DNA from: Limnoperna fortunei
Lineage: Eukaryota; Mollusca; Bivalvia; Mytilida; Modiolidae
Assembly: GCA_944474755.1 (NCBI GenBank)
Contig: OX104122.1
Span: 22,407,714 to 22,471,713 of the forward strand
Direction of reading: 5' to 3'
Length of the DNA stretch: 64,000 nucleotides
The notes beneath the pieces are model-generated. The model saw nothing but the letters and a program-made list of their open reading frames with translations. It had not been told where the DNA came from and ran no database searches. The position numbers were made by a program, and so were the translations under genes. Below are positions 19,248-31,000 of the stretch, one piece after another. The stretch's first letter is position 1. Each line of letters opens with the position of its first letter.

Positions 19248-20980
19248 TTTTAACCTTTTTTCATGTGTATATAACTTTGAATCCTGTCCAGGTAAATGTT
19301 ACCTGGCGAAGTACAAATATATCTTCTCGATTAGATAGACTGTATTTCTCGTGCGATTTAAAACTGTGTAAAACGTTGTGTGAATTTACCTTTTTCTTTC
19401 TCGGATCATGATTGTGTCGTATCGTTTATAAGTAATACTGAGGTCAAAAAGGGGAATTGTAATTGGAAATTAAATAGTTTAATTTGAAATGATAAAAGTA
19501 TTTTGTAACAAGTTTAGAGAATGGTTAGTGAATTTAGTAATGGTTTAGATATATTTATTTCTATTTGGGATCATTTTAAAAGGGTAGCAAAGAAAACCGA
19601 CCGAACAACAAGAGCCAAAAGCCAAGAGACAGTTACAAATCCGGATACTACAGACAAACACAACACAAAAACTATAGAGTTACCCAAACCCAATAAAAAC
19701 CATGGGTGCACTCGGGTTCTTCGGACGAGTAAGCAGTGCCTGCCTTTAATAAGACAACCGTCGAGTTACTCATTGTCTTGTCTAGAAAAAGTCAAATCCA
19801 GGAATAGGAAACACTACCTATGACTCAGCGAAAATGTCATATCGTATTTAAGAAAATGTCAGATCGCATTTAAAGATAATATTAGAGAACTTTACATTAG
19901 TTATTGTAAAAAGAAAAATAAAGTAAAGTAGAAAGTTATTAAAGAATTGGAACAAATGTATTTTAAATCATGTCGTTAAAAAATATAAAAATTCGGGTTA
20001 TTATAATGAACAGAGTGTTGAATTGAAAAGTCAGATTTAAAAATTTTATTTAAATGATCATAAAGGTGCACAAATACACAGTAAAGCAATGTTTAGATAA
20101 TGCAGAAAATGTTAGTAACTATTTTTTTCCAGAAAGAAGTGAAAAAGGGGTATCAAGAAAACTATTGTAGAAATTAGAAAATGTAATGTTGTTTATAATA
20201 AAACTAGTGATATCATTAATCAATTTAAATTTTTTTATACTGAATTGGTTAAAGAAGATGAAGATGAAGATATTTGTGAATTTTTTCTAAATGATTTACC
20301 TGTATTAGATAAAAATGATAAAAATATTTGTAAGTTACCTATTACTGTAGAAGAAATTATTTGTTCTTTGAAATCAATGGAAAATAAAAAAAACCACCTG
20401 GTCCCGACGGTTTAACTATAGAATTTTATGTAATATTTATAGATCTATTTGCACCTATGTTGTTAGATTTTTATAATATTTTTAATGAAAACTCTTTATC
20501 TGATAATCAAAAATTAAGTAATATTACTCTTATTTCTAAAGATCCTAATAAACATTACGACGTTAAGTGTTATCGACCTATTAGTTTGATGAATTACGAT
20601 GTAAAAATTTTAAGTAAATTAATTTGCAATAGAATGAGTCTTATATGTGATAATATTATTGGTATAGATCAAACTTGTGCTGTGAGGGGGAGGAGTATAT
20701 TATATAATGCACATTTACTTAGAAATGTTCTAGACTATGTTAACCAACAAAATTTACCAAAGTAGGTTTATATCATTATATCTAGAAAAAGCACTTGATA
20801 GAGTTAATCATAATTTTTTGTTTAAAGTTTTAGAACGATTTAATTTTGGATCGTCTTTAAGAAAATGGATAAAAATATTGTATTATGATCTCAAATCTTG
20901 AATTATTGTTAATAATTTTATATCTTATCATGTAAATACAACTCGTTCTGTTAAACAAGGTTGTAGTTTATCTCCTTTAT
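19248..20980 (+). pseudogene. Keno-like/Tx1 ORF2 fragment: endonuclease C-terminus and RT N-half
   Basis: AT-rich broken frames. Near 19400, FFFSDHDCVVSFI is the last catalytic motif of an APE-like endonuclease. Near 20330-20400, ICKLPITVEEIICSLKSM starts the RT. At 20457-20765 an open stretch reads YRPISLMNYDVKILSKLICN and IGIDQTCAVRGRSI, typical of the L1/Tx1 RT. LYLEKALDRVNH and VKQGCSLSPLL follow, the latter at 20980 where homology stops before the YxDD motif. About 230 bp (19590-19820) do not fit the ORF and look inserted. The junction at 20981 joins ORF1 sequence, a rearrangement. Confidence 0.75.
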
Positions 20981-22138
20981 TAGTGTGCGCATGCACTGGT
21001 TGCCTTTGTGGCTGGAAAGTGAGATCAGCGACTTCTTAGAGCAATATGGGAAAGTTTTACGCGTTGTTGAAGAGACCCAGTACAGTCCTGAGGTAAAGGA
21101 GACCTTCGGAACAGGTGTAAGACGAGTAGACATGGAAGTCGGAGAAGGTTGCAGCACGGTATTCCGTATCGTGCTCGTATAGCCAACAGACACTGCCTCC
21201 TGATTATTCACGGTAGACCCCCAGTTTAAAATGTGGGGAGTTAGGGCACGTAAGAGCCCACTGTAGTAAGGAACCTGCCAGAAATTATGCAGCGGCAGTT
21301 CAAAGAAACGTAATACCACCTAAAGTTTCAGTAGCAGAAGCATAGGAAGGCGCAGGGGTCTGAACGATATCAGAGACCCCTATCCTGGTGCTAGAACAAC
21401 ATACAACAGAAAAGGCATCGATAGAAGAAGAGGCGGTACTTGGTACCCCGTCTCAGACTCTATATGAGGACAGTTTACCCAACAGCCCGCAAGACATGCG
21501 CGGAAGCTGTTGTTGAAGAGGAAAGCATGGGGAGGACAGTGAGGATGACACTAGGAAAAAGGACACCACAAAAAGAATGTGGGAACAACTTGAAAAAAAG
21601 GGCCAACATTATTAGCATAATGTTAGAATAGGACAATCATATGGTGAGATCTCTTATGTCTCCATCAAGTTGTTGAGCCCAGAGTTGTGGCTCTAGAGAT
21701 AGATAGAAGCGGTACTAGTTGATAACTTATTTTCCGTTTGTTTTGGTTTTCACAATGGAACGTTTAACGGACTTGAAATTTGACCATCGGACTAATTTAA
21801 CTTTCGAGCCTCGCTCTGTTATTTAATATTTTTGTTGTATTGTTATTTAATATTTTTGTTGTATAAGTTTGATTTCATTATGTTGCTCAGTTTATTGTTT
21901 AACCTCATATTTACATTATTTTGTTTGTTATTTTAAACTTACCTTTTTCTTTTAGATCTGTCTTTTGTTGTTGTTTTTACATGCATCTAAAGACTTCATG
22001 CAAATATACAATTTAATAAGCAATTTTTCCTTATTAATGGCTATTTCTTGTTTCAAAAATATTACAAAATATAGACTTGGCCAACTACAAAAAATTGTAC
22101 AATAAATTGTAACGGTCTTCTTGACAAAATTAAGCAGT
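20981..22138 (+). mobile_element. Keno-like fragment: ORF1 C-half, inter-ORF region, first codons of ORF2
   Basis: ORF1 part: MHWLPLWLESEISDFLEQYG, KVLRVVEETQYSPEVKETFG, and a knuckle reading SLKCGELGHVRAHC in a shifted frame (first Cys lost). The acidic tail ends near 21630. The inter-ORF region (21720-22080) matches 30240-30560. At 22100-22138 ...LNCNGLLDKIKQ is the start of the endonuclease (N motif), cut by U2 sequence. Confidence 0.7.
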
Positions 22139-22166
22139 ATCAAAGTGGGGTGTCTGTTCTTATCAG
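22139..22166 (+). pseudogene. U2 fragment at an element junction
   Basis: atcaaagtg(g)ggtgtctgttctta, then tcagc, matches the U2 region around the branch-point sequence with two changes. It follows a broken ORF2 start, and ORF1 of the next element begins immediately after it (aatggacgc). Confidence 0.7.
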
Positions 22167-22840
22167 CAATGGACGCTAGTCTTTTGAGAAGGTCAGTGAA
22201 AATTACAGTTTGTGGAGCCCAGAGGAGAATTGTTACCAGAGAGATGATCCTGACGTGGTTGGTAACCTTACTTGCTAAGACGGTCATACAGTCACTATGG
22301 TGAACTGAACAAGGAGGATCATGGTTTGTGACGACGAGAGACCAAGATGCTACGGAGACCCTAGTTAGGAGGAAGGTTCTAAATAATGACTTAGAACTCA
22401 CCATCCTGCCTTGTGACAGCAGGAAGATTAGCGCACGGGTACATTGGTTACCCCTATAGTTAAATGATACGGAGATCCACAAGTTCTTTCAGAGATATGG
22501 AAACGTTTTGAGAATCACGGAGGAGACCCAGTATAGTCCGGGAATAAATGACACTTGTGGGACTGGTGTTAGACGAGTTGAGATGGACATAGAGAGGGAG
22601 CACAACATGATATTCCTTATCGTGCTCGAATCTTCAACCTAAATGCCTTATAACCATTCCAGGAAGACTTCTCTTTGTTTGAACTGCGGCAAATTAGGAC
22701 ACGTTCGGGCGCACTGCAACATGCAGTCTGCGCCACGTAATTATGCAGCGGCAGTTATGAGGGAATGGTGCTACTCATAATGTACCAGAAGCAAGAGCCT
22801 CCGTTCCCATAGAGGCTACCAACATTTCGACGCCATCGGT
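22167..22840 (+). pseudogene. Lineage-1 Keno-like ORF1, truncated by LINE copy I
   Basis: ATG at 22169 (MDASLLRRSVKITVCG) is placed directly behind the U2 fragment, without the usual 5' UTR. Shifted frames give ATREM-like VTREMILTWLVTLLAKT, the RRM-like strand WFVTTRDQDATETLVRR, ARVHWLPL, and FFQRYGNVLRITEETQYSPG. The knuckle CLNCGKLGHVRAHC is intact in sequence but out of frame with the start. It is cut at 22840 by a LINE tail. Confidence 0.7.
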
Positions 22841-23368
22841 TGATTGATTGATTGAATGTGGTTTTACGTCCAGCTAGCAATATTTCAGCTATATTCAGGA
22901 CGTGAAAAGTATCATAATTTCATTATTAGAACATCAAATCCTTAGGATTAAAACATGATCTCATACAATAATATGAGAGTATATACAGATAAAAAGATAG
23001 TTAAAACAATAAAATGTATGAAGCATAACAAATTCTCAGACATATTAAATTTTACATTACAAATTAATTTCTTTTAAAACCTTTAAAATTGCCTGCGACA
23101 GTTTTAAATAAATTAAAATACGAATCTACACTATAGAAACGTCCCGGGATGTGCGCCACATCCACACAGTCCATTAAAACATGCTTAATAATGTACGGGG
23201 TGTTGCATGGCACACATTCGGGTTGTGGCTCGTTATTTAAAATATAACTATGTGTCGTCCTGGTATGACCAAGACGACTCCTGGTTAAAACCACTTGGTC
23301 TCTACGACCTTTATATGATTCAAAATTACTTTGATGCAGATGTAGTTGGATCTCGGTGATGTTTATTG
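22841..23368 (-). mobile_element. I/Nimb-type LINE copy I, 3' terminal fragment
   Basis: (ttga)n tail, 3' UTR and the ORF2 C-terminus up to NITEIQLHLHQSNF, with the terminal PECVPCNTPYIIKHVLMDC motif. It lacks gtgtcg of the VAGD codons near 23090. 5' truncated. Confidence 0.78.
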
Positions 23369-23424
23369 TGATTGATTGGATTTCTGCTTTACGTCCAGCG
23401 AGCAGTATTTCAGCTATATTAAGG
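23369..23424 (-). mobile_element. Short retroelement tail of the 36.5-kb type
   Basis: tgattgattggatttctgct then ttacgtccagcgagcagtat matches the tail at 36553. Only about 56 bp, wedged between two LINE copies. Confidence 0.5.
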
Positions 23425-26198
23425 ATTGATTGATTGATTGGTCGTTGTTTTACGTCCAGCAAGCAATATTTCAGCTATATTCAGGACGTGAAAGTAATAA
23501 TAATTGGATTATAATAATAATAATAATAATAATTGGATTATTTGCAACACAAGACATCTCTCCCTTAGTACTTAAACGTTATTTCATACAATAATATGAG
23601 CATATATACAGCTAAAAAGGAAAATAAAACAATAAAAATATAGATCACAAATTCCCAAGACGACACCTTGTTAAAACTTGATCTCTACGATCTTTATAAT
23701 TTTTAAAATTATTTGTGTGCAGTAGTGGCTGGATGAAGTTTATTATGAACTTGAAGATCCCAAACACTCTGCCACAAATAAATATATTTAAAAATTACTG
23801 GTTTAAAATCTGTAAAAGGAATAACACAGTTTATAACATTATTCTTCAGGGCATTCTTTGCCTCCTGATCCACGACTGTGTTCCCATGGATTCCCACATA
23901 ACTTGGGATCCAGAAAAACAACCTCTTTTCCCAAAGCTATTAGAGATTTGTAAATTTCACAAATTTTTAAAATATAAGGGTTTTTAATTTTGAAAATTTG
24001 AATAGCAAGTAGACACGAGAGGGAATCCGAGCAGATAAAAAATTTGGAATCGTCTGACGAAGCAACTATTTTCATGGCAAGAAGAATAGCTTGCGCCTCA
24101 GCAGTAAATACGGATGAGGCAGACGGGAGACGACGAGTTTCAACACGCTCTCCGAAGACAGCGGCTGAGGCAACTTTATAATCGTCTTTTGATCCGTCTG
24201 TATAAATAGTACTAAAGTCAGGGTAACAAGATTTAATTTCTGCAAAATGTTGTTGTATTATTAAAGGGTTTGTGTCCGACTTTTTATGTTTTCGTAAATC
24301 AAAAATAAATACCGGTTTGGTGTTTAACCAAGGGGGATTATGTGGAATTTCGGCTGCAGCAATTTCATCTAAATTTATACATAAATTTTCTAAATAAAAT
24401 TTAATTCTTAGACCAAAAGGTTGAATTTTGTGTGGATGTTTTTCGAAAATGTTATGGTAAAGAGGTTTGAAAACACAGTCGTGGGCAGGGTTGCCAGGAT
24501 ATGCCTTTAATTTGGTTGCATATTGCAAAGCGAGCTTTATTCTTCTTTGATACAAAGAAGGCTCGCCTGCTTCTACATATAAGCTGTCTATAGGTGTGGT
24601 TCGAAAGGCTCCAAGACATAGTCGCAATCCTTAATGATGAATCGTATCAAGGATTTTGACATATGACTTGCGAGCCGAACCACAAATAAAACAACCATAA
24701 TCCAATTTAGATCGAACCAGCGATCTATACATCGTCGCACTCAGCACCCCAGTCGGTGTTGGCTACGACTTTTAAAATATCTAATGCCTGTAGGCATTTA
24801 TTTTTTAACATTTTGATATGGGGAAGAAAGGTGAGCTTTGAATCGAATATTAAACCAAGAAAAGTAGTTTCTTTCACAATTTTTATAGGATTGTTATATA
24901 ATGTAAGTTCGGGATCTGGATGCATTTTTCTTTTGTTGCAAAAATGCATGCCAACAGTTTTGGCAGTGGAGAATTCAAAACCATTCTCCATTGCCCATTT
25001 TTCTATTCTATTTAAACATAACTGTAGTTGACGTTAAATATTATTCATGTTTTTTCCTCGATAACAAATGAGAAAATCGTCAACATATAGAGAACCATCA
25101 ATATTATCTTTCAAGACTTGAGCAAGACTATTAATTTTAATACTGAATAAAGTAACAGAAAGGATGCTACCTTGAGGAACACCCATTTCTTGTTCAAAAG
25201 GGTCAGATAGAGTTGAATTCACACGAACGTTAAATTCTCTATCAGACAAGAAATTTGAAATGAAGGTAGGAAGTCTACCTTTCAACCCCATACCAAAAAG
25301 ATCTTTTAAAATGCCATATTTCCATGTTGTGTCGTAAGCTTTTTCTAGATCGAAAAAGATCGACACAACATGTTCATTTTTGGCAAATGCGTTTCTTATG
25401 TATGTTTCGAAACGCACCAGATGATCTAGGGTACTTCGCCCTTGTCTAAATCCACATTGGATATTTGACATGAGGTTGTTTGATTATAAAAACCAGACCA
25501 GGCGATCATTAATCATCCTTTCCATAGTTTTACAAAGACAGCTTGTGAGGGCTATAGGCCGATAGTTAGACGCTTCTGAGTGATCTTTTCCTGGTTTTGG
25601 AATAGGCACAACAGTGGCCATTTTTCAAATAGATGGTAAGTCACTAGTTTCCAAAATGTTGTTAAGAAGATTCAGAAGACATTGGAGAGAAGATTGTGGC
25701 AGATGTTTGAGAAGTTGATAATGGATGTCATCTGGACCACATGCTGTATCGTGAGATTTGTTCAATGAAGTTTTTAGCTCTTCCGAAGAAAAAGGTTTGT
25801 TATAATCTTCTAAATTTTTTGACAGGAAATTAAGTTTTGATTTTTCTTTTTGAATTTTGAATCGCTGAAAATCGGGATGATAATTTTCAGCAGACGAGTG
25901 TTTTGCAAATGTTTCGGCCAATTTGTTAGATATATCTGACTCTGATGTTAAAAAGTCTTGTCAATCCTTTTAATGATGGACATTAGCTTTACTGTTTTTA
26001 CCTTTAATTTTACGAATCATGTTTCAAATTTTATTCATAGGGGTACGGTTATTTAGTTTAGAAACAAAGTCACGCCAAGAGGCGCGTCGTCTTTGTTTCG
26101 TCACCCTGCGAGCTTTCGCTCGAAAAATTCGGAACTGGTTAAGATTATTGGGTGTTTATTAAAGCGTCGTTCGGCCTTTTTCCGGTCTTTAATGGCGT
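23425..26198 (-). mobile_element. I/Nimb-type LINE copy J, 5' truncated, ORF2 broken
   Basis: (ttga)n tail and 3' UTR, with a small taa microsatellite near 23506. ORF2 pieces: RNase H and C-terminus (23700-24627), post-YVDD RT (24725-24991), RT core with FFDLEKAYD, GVPQGS and YVDD (25034-25471), and RT N-terminal region (25625-25921). The C-terminal Cys/His motif and part of the 3' UTR side are deleted (23650-23660 joins back at the DQVVLTR region). It starts abruptly at 26198 in the region between endonuclease and RT. No clear target duplication is seen. Confidence 0.8.
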
Positions 26199-27007
26199 TA
26201 GAGGAACGTTAGATGACATTCATCTTACTCTTACGTTCTCTGCATGTGACAGTAGACGAGTAAGTGTACGTATACACTAACTGCCATTGTGGCTAGAAAG
26301 TAAAAAAAAATATAGCACTTTCCTGCGGGATTTTGGTAGAGTTTAGTAGAATAATTGAAGAGACGCAGTACAGTCCGGGCGTGAAAGAAAATTATGGAAC
26401 TGATGTTCGTCGAGTTGACATGGCGATAAGAGGAGTTCAACACGACATCCCATATCGAGCTAGAATTGCTAATCGACAGTGTCTCCATGCGAGGGTTTCG
26501 GGCACGTTAAAGTACGCTATATAAAAGCCATCTCGGAATTATGCTGCGGCAGTTCAGAGGAGTGTACCATCAGTAGATGATCAAGTAGCTGAAACCTCAG
26601 AACCATCACACGATATAAGGGTCTCAGCTATACCAGAGACCCCTGTTTAGACTCCATCTACTTTTGTATTTACTTATTATATAACTGTTCATTTATTAAG
26701 TTTAATTTCGTATGTGGTTTATACATTCAGTATTTTATAAAGCATGTGCGAGGTTTTATGAAAGTAACATTTTATTTTTTATTAAAGGTGAATTCATACA
26801 GTGAATATGTTCTCATTTTTATTCCTACATTATCCCCGTCGCTATTGTTTTTCTTTTGTGAGAACTTTTGAATTCTTATAGGATGTTCTTACTTTTTCAC
26901 AGCTTGATACCTTGGATATGTTTTAAAATGTCCTGTCTGTAATAAATTTATTTTAGTTAAATTGTACAATATAGTATGCTGTGTTAATAAACAGAAATAT
27001 AACAGAA
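26199..27007 (+). mobile_element. Keno-like fragment: ORF1 middle, then inter-ORF and 3' end (ORF2 deleted)
   Basis: ORF1 pieces: LTLTFSACDSRRVSVRIH, PLWLES, IIEETQYSPGVKENYGT and HDIPYRARIANRQC; the knuckle is deleted around 26500. From 26660 the sequence matches 10120-10390, then jumps at about 26890 to the 3' UTR (actttttcacagcttgatac) and ends ...aacagaaatataacaga before U2 sequence. It is a second internal-deletion derivative. Confidence 0.7.
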
Positions 27008-27125
27008 GTATCTGTTCCTAATTATAATATGTGATACGTGCCCCCTTTTTTGCAACAAGGTGAGAAGTTGGGTGCTTGCACCGCGTTGGTCTGGTATTGT
27101 AGTACCTCCATGATCGGCTCACTCC
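27008..27125 (+). pseudogene. U2 snRNA 3' part
   Basis: Begins gtatctgttccta at the insertion point. It has gtgatacgtgcccc, the Sm-like ttttttgcaac, stem III (ggtgcttgcacc) and stem IV (ctggtattgtagtacc). It lacks the 5' end and part of stem II/III. The usual downstream hairpin and spacer follow. Confidence 0.8.
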
Positions 27126-27399
27126 CTTATCGGGGAGAAATAATTCAAATAAAAATTAAGATTCCCCGCTGGCCCTGTCTGTTTGCGCAGTGTTTTGATA
27201 TTTTTTATGAGATTACTAAACTATGTAATTCCAATAAACTATTGCTATTCACGTATTATCCACACAATACATGTACATGTATAAATTATTAGAAAAAATA
27301 ACAAAGAAGAAATAAGAGCGAAGGATTTATTTATAACATGTAAAATTATTTAAAGGTCGGATTTCGGTAATTAACTAAATATAGATTCATTTGAATTGA
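27126..27399 (+). other. U2 downstream spacer, third copy
   Basis: Matches 1309-1580 (ggggagaaataattcaaat, acaatacatgtacatgta, cggatttcggtaattaacta). No gene is seen. Confidence 0.6.
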
Positions 27400-27660
27400 T
27401 TTGAATGTTGTTTTAAAACAACTTTTAGCAAATTTTTCAGCTATATCATGGCGTCCAGTTTTTATTGGGGGAGGAAGCCGTAGTACCCGGAGAAACCCCC
27501 CCCCCCCTTCTGCCGTAGAGAAACTGACAATCCTTGTCAATTTATATTGGAGTCGAGTACACACTGCCTGCAGTGAGAATCGAACCCGCAATCTTAGTGT
27601 TGACAGAAGACGTGATCAATAGTAGACGAACTACCTTAACCACTCGGCCTCCGAGGCCCC
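27400..27660 (-). mobile_element. V-SINE inserted in the U2 spacer
   Basis: On the minus strand: ggcctcggaggccgagtgg head with A box, gcgggttcgattctcact B box, V-domain ctccgggtactacggcttcc-like segment (with an expanded C run at about 27490), then tggacgccatgatatagctg tail and aaaacaacattcaa. Nearly full length. Its position between spacer halves shows it inserted into the U2 array. Confidence 0.8.
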
Positions 27661-27929
27661 AGATCATATTGAAAACGTATAACATACGTTGTCGTTAATT
27701 CCACTACTTGGAACTTCAAAGCCGAGTCTTGCATGTCTGTTCTAGTTTCTGAATGTCATTCAATTGCCAGAATTTATCATATACCGTATTTTAACGATTC
27801 TTATGTTGCTGGAGGCACGTTCTCAATGTTTTTCATCGATTTTTACAAATATTGGTCAATTTGGCACACCAAAGCCTTGTAAAAATAAAACAATTAACAC
27901 TTGTCGGTCGTACTTTTGATAGTTTTTGT
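27661..27929 (+). promoter_or_regulatory. U2 upstream spacer/promoter, third copy
   Basis: Diverged match to 865-1126, keeping ttggcacacc...cttgtaaaaata at about -67 and caattaacacttgtcgg near -40 from the U2 start at 27930. Confidence 0.55.
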
Positions 27930-27974
27930 ATCGCTTCTCGGCCTTTTGGCCAATATCAAAGTGTAGTATCTTTT
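27930..27974 (+). pseudogene. U2 snRNA 5' part cut at the insertion site
   Basis: atcgcttctcggccttttgg, then ccaatatcaaagtgtagtat and ctttt, after which an element 5' region starts. gctaag is changed to gccaat. Truncated at the same point as the 2808 copy's target. Confidence 0.8.
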
Positions 27975-28756
27975 CTACGAAGACGAAGCAAAGAATAATA
28001 TCCGCTTGCGGGATCCTGAAAGACCAGCGATTTTCTAAGAAGAATATCCCTAGTGGGATCTAGGACGTGGTGGGAAGATGGCTGACCAATACGACAGAGA
28101 GCTGATGAGCAGGACAATAAACGTAAACTTTACCGGTGCCAGGAGAGTAGGCACCGGAGGGCAGATGACTGCAGAGATCAAGAACATGGCCGATGTTGAT
28201 GACGAAGTCCGTTTATAAGTGCGGCGAAGGTCCCGAATGGTACCTTACGTTCGGGACAACTGAGATGGTAGACCATCTTACAGATGGTAGTGTCGGGAGA
28301 ATGAATGAGGATTTGTCCATTAAAATAGACATAGTTGACACGAGAATTATCATGTTTATGGTATGTTTATAACCTTATACCTTGTGCAACAGTTCTTTTC
28401 AAAATACGAAAAAGTCATCGTTCTAAGCTACGAAGAGATGACGTACGATGGTATAAAAATTAAAACCGGAACCATCTCCGGGAGAAGGGGAATCTCTACA
28501 GCTATTCGTATTTTATTCAACAGGGCGGTCTTATAACCGTTCTTGGAAGACCCTCAGTATGATTGAGGTGGGGAGGAGTGGGTCATTAAAGGTCAACCTG
28601 CGAACCTATGAAGAGGCTGCTCCAACTCGGGAAAGCAGTGGAGTTTCTCTGGAGAGTGCCAAGGTACTGATAACCAGTGAAGGTACTCCCCACAGTAATG
28701 AGGTACTGATCAATAGCAGCAGTGAAGGTACTACCCATAGGTCAAAGTTTAGTATC
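27975..28756 (+). mobile_element. Keno-like lineage-2 element: 5' UTR and broken ORF1
   Basis: The 5' UTR repeats gaagaatatcc(c/g)...gggatc motifs. ATG at 28078 opens MADQYDRELMSRTINVNF, and frames then break (stops near 28218 and 28380). FFSKYEKVIVLSYEEMTYDG and IKTGTISGRRG match the 3260 copy. It ends where a lineage-1 5' end begins. Confidence 0.65.
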
Positions 28757-29607
28757 CTGGGAAGATCTAAGAAGAATATCCCTTATTGGCGTAGCGCTAC
28801 ACGGGAGATGATACTGATGAGGTTGGTCGCCTTCGTAGATGCAACGATAGCTGTAGTCCTTATGGAGGACAGAGCGGTGAGGGTCAATGTTTGTTACGCT
28901 GAAGGATAATGAAACGGCTGAAAAGTTAGTAAAGAAGCAGTCTTTAAAGGATGAACTTTTGTTAACTTTTCACCCGTGGCCATCGGCCGGTTCCGCTCAG
29001 GATATATTAGTTACCGTTGTGGCTTGAAAGTTACGAGGTCGTTGCTTTTTTCCAATAATACAGAAAAATTATCAAAATCTTGAAAGAAACCATTATAGTC
29101 CCTGTGCAAAGGAAAGCTTTGGGACTGGTGTGTGGAGAATCGAGGTGAAAATTCTAAAAGGCTAGCAACATGACATACCATATCGGACACGCATTGCAAA
29201 TAGACAGTGTCCCGTGATTCTGCAAGGTAGACCTGCGCTCTGCCTGAAATGCGAAGACCTAGGGCAGAAAACTGGGCCCATTGTAAGAAAAAGCCCATCA
29301 GGAATAATGCTGTATCGTCTCGGAGGAATGTTCGTTTAGAAAACATATCGGAATCATCAAATTTCTCAAAACTAACCGAGACCCCCGATCAAGTTGAAGA
29401 TCATTCTGCATCAGGAGCAGTGATTATTGAAGTCCGAATTTCAGAAACACAGGAATCTAATGCAGTACCCAACAGACCGCTAATCAATCGCGGAGACGTT
29501 GATGAGGGAGATGAAAGTATGAAACTTATGATCAAGATGACCACAATAAATAAGAATCCTGGTGATTTTATAGATCTAATTAAAGTTATTAAAATACAAG
29601 AGTATTG
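28757..29607 (+). mobile_element. Keno-like lineage-1 ORF1 copy, degenerate
   Basis: The 5' end gatctaagaagaatatccc is followed by ATREMILMRLVAFVDAT, ETAEKLVKKQSL and LPLWLESYEV in changing frames. The knuckle CLKCEDLG... has lost spacing and the His. The C-terminal region (29249-29550) keeps the SKLTETPDQVED block. No intact protein. Confidence 0.6.
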
Positions 29608-30245
29608 AGTGATCGCTTTCCTAAAGCATAATGGGAACGTGTTCCGCGTAACAGAAGAGACCCAGTACAGCCTGGGTGGACATGGACATTAGAGGAGTGC
29701 AGCATGATATTCCGTATCCTGCACGTATAGCCAACAGACACTGCCTCCTGACTATCCAAGGGAGACCACAATATCTTTTTAATGTGGGGAGTTTTAGCAC
29801 CTAAGCCCATTGAAGAAAAGAACCTGCCAGAAATAATGAAGCGGCAGTTGAAATACTGGCAATACCTAACGTTCAGGTGGCAGAAGCCTCGGAAGGCGTA
29901 GGGCTCAACGATATTGGACACTCCATCCTGTTGCAAGAACAGCATGAAACGGAAGCGGCATCAGTAGAAGTAATGCGGCACTTGAAACACCGTCCCAGAC
30001 TGCAGATGACGGCGATGTACCCAACTGTCAGCAAGACACGAGCGGAGCTGTTGAGGACGAAAGTAAGGGAGAGGAAAGTGATGAGAGCACGAGGAAAGAC
30101 ACCACTAAAATTTGAGAGAACTAAAAGGGAAGAGGAAGACACAGAAACTGAAAAGAACCAACAGAATTCGCGAATGATATGAAGAGGTAACTAATTTCGT
30201 CATTAAGTCAGAAAAATGTTGACCCCAGTGTCATGGCCCTACAGC
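29608..30245 (+). mobile_element. Third overlapping Keno-like ORF1 fragment
   Basis: Starts inside the ORF (LKHNGNVFRVTEETQYSLG) and runs through a damaged knuckle (KCGEF near 29790) to a basic/acidic tail ending around 30185. It joins the previous copy without U2 sequence, so it is a rearranged or deleted junction. Confidence 0.55.
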
Positions 30246-31000
30246 GGGATAGAAAAGGTACATTTTTTAGTTTTGGTTTTCACAAATGGAATGTTTAATA
30301 TCTTTCGTTGTATATAAGTTTTGTTTCCTTTTTGATTATCTTGCTTATTTTATGGTTTTACCTCACATTTACATAATTTTGTTTAGTGTTGTTTATACTT
30401 ATCTTTTTCTGTTTGCTCTTCTTGTGGTTATTTTAAAGGCATCACAGGACTTCATCCTAATACACAATGTAATGGGCAATTTTCCCTTTTTAACGATTAA
30501 TGATTGTTTAAAAAATATTACGAAATATACATATGGCTAACTGCAAATCTAATTTGTATATATAAAATATTAAATTGTAATGGTCTTCTCCACAAAATTA
30601 AACAGTTTCAAACTTTCAAATAAATTTGATATTCTATAGACAAGAAACTCATAAATTCAAAAAGATAAAAACATTTATTGGTAATTAATGAACTGTAAAA
30701 CTTTTTGTTTCTTTTTTTGCGCTAGTAAATATTAAGGTGTAGAAATTCTAATATTTAATGAACATGTTAATCATGAAGGTAGATTTACATATGTAAACTG
30801 CAATATCCAAAACAACAAATATATATTAGGTATCTGATATTATTTAATAATTATAACAGATTATAAATGATGTGATAGTTTTAGAATTTTATACCTAAAT
30901 ATTTCGTATTCCAGGCATAGTTATTCTCAAAATATATCTTGCCATCTTGACTGAAATTTAATTAATACTAGAAGTCAACCCCCCCCCCCCCCCGTGGAGT
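30246..31000 (+). pseudogene. Keno-like inter-ORF region and ORF2 endonuclease N-terminus
   Basis: 30246-30560 matches the inter-ORF region at 21720-22080. From about 30565, LNCNGLLHKIKQFQ gives the catalytic Asn motif, then IFYRQETHKFKK the catalytic Glu motif. After a break comes GVEILIFNEHVNHEGRF with YVNCNIQNNKYILGI. This is an APE-like endonuclease, supporting Tx1 rather than R2/Utopia affiliation. Frameshifts and stops are present. Confidence 0.6.

Noticed and set aside
19521..19823. 100-codon plus frame MVSEFSNGLDIFISIWDH as an independent gene
   Set aside because: Its first third is Tx1 ORF2 linker sequence; the rest is the unexplained inserted block.
23506..23550. Short tandem taa repeat as a functional element or CRISPR-like array
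   Set aside because: Simple microsatellite in a LINE 3' UTR; no spacer-repeat structure anywhere in the window.
562..27974. Utopia (R2-type) assignment for the U2-targeting elements
   Set aside because: The ORF2 fragments have APE-like endonuclease motifs (LNCNGL, QETH, SDHD) and a Tx1/L1-type RT, with no restriction-like endonuclease seen.
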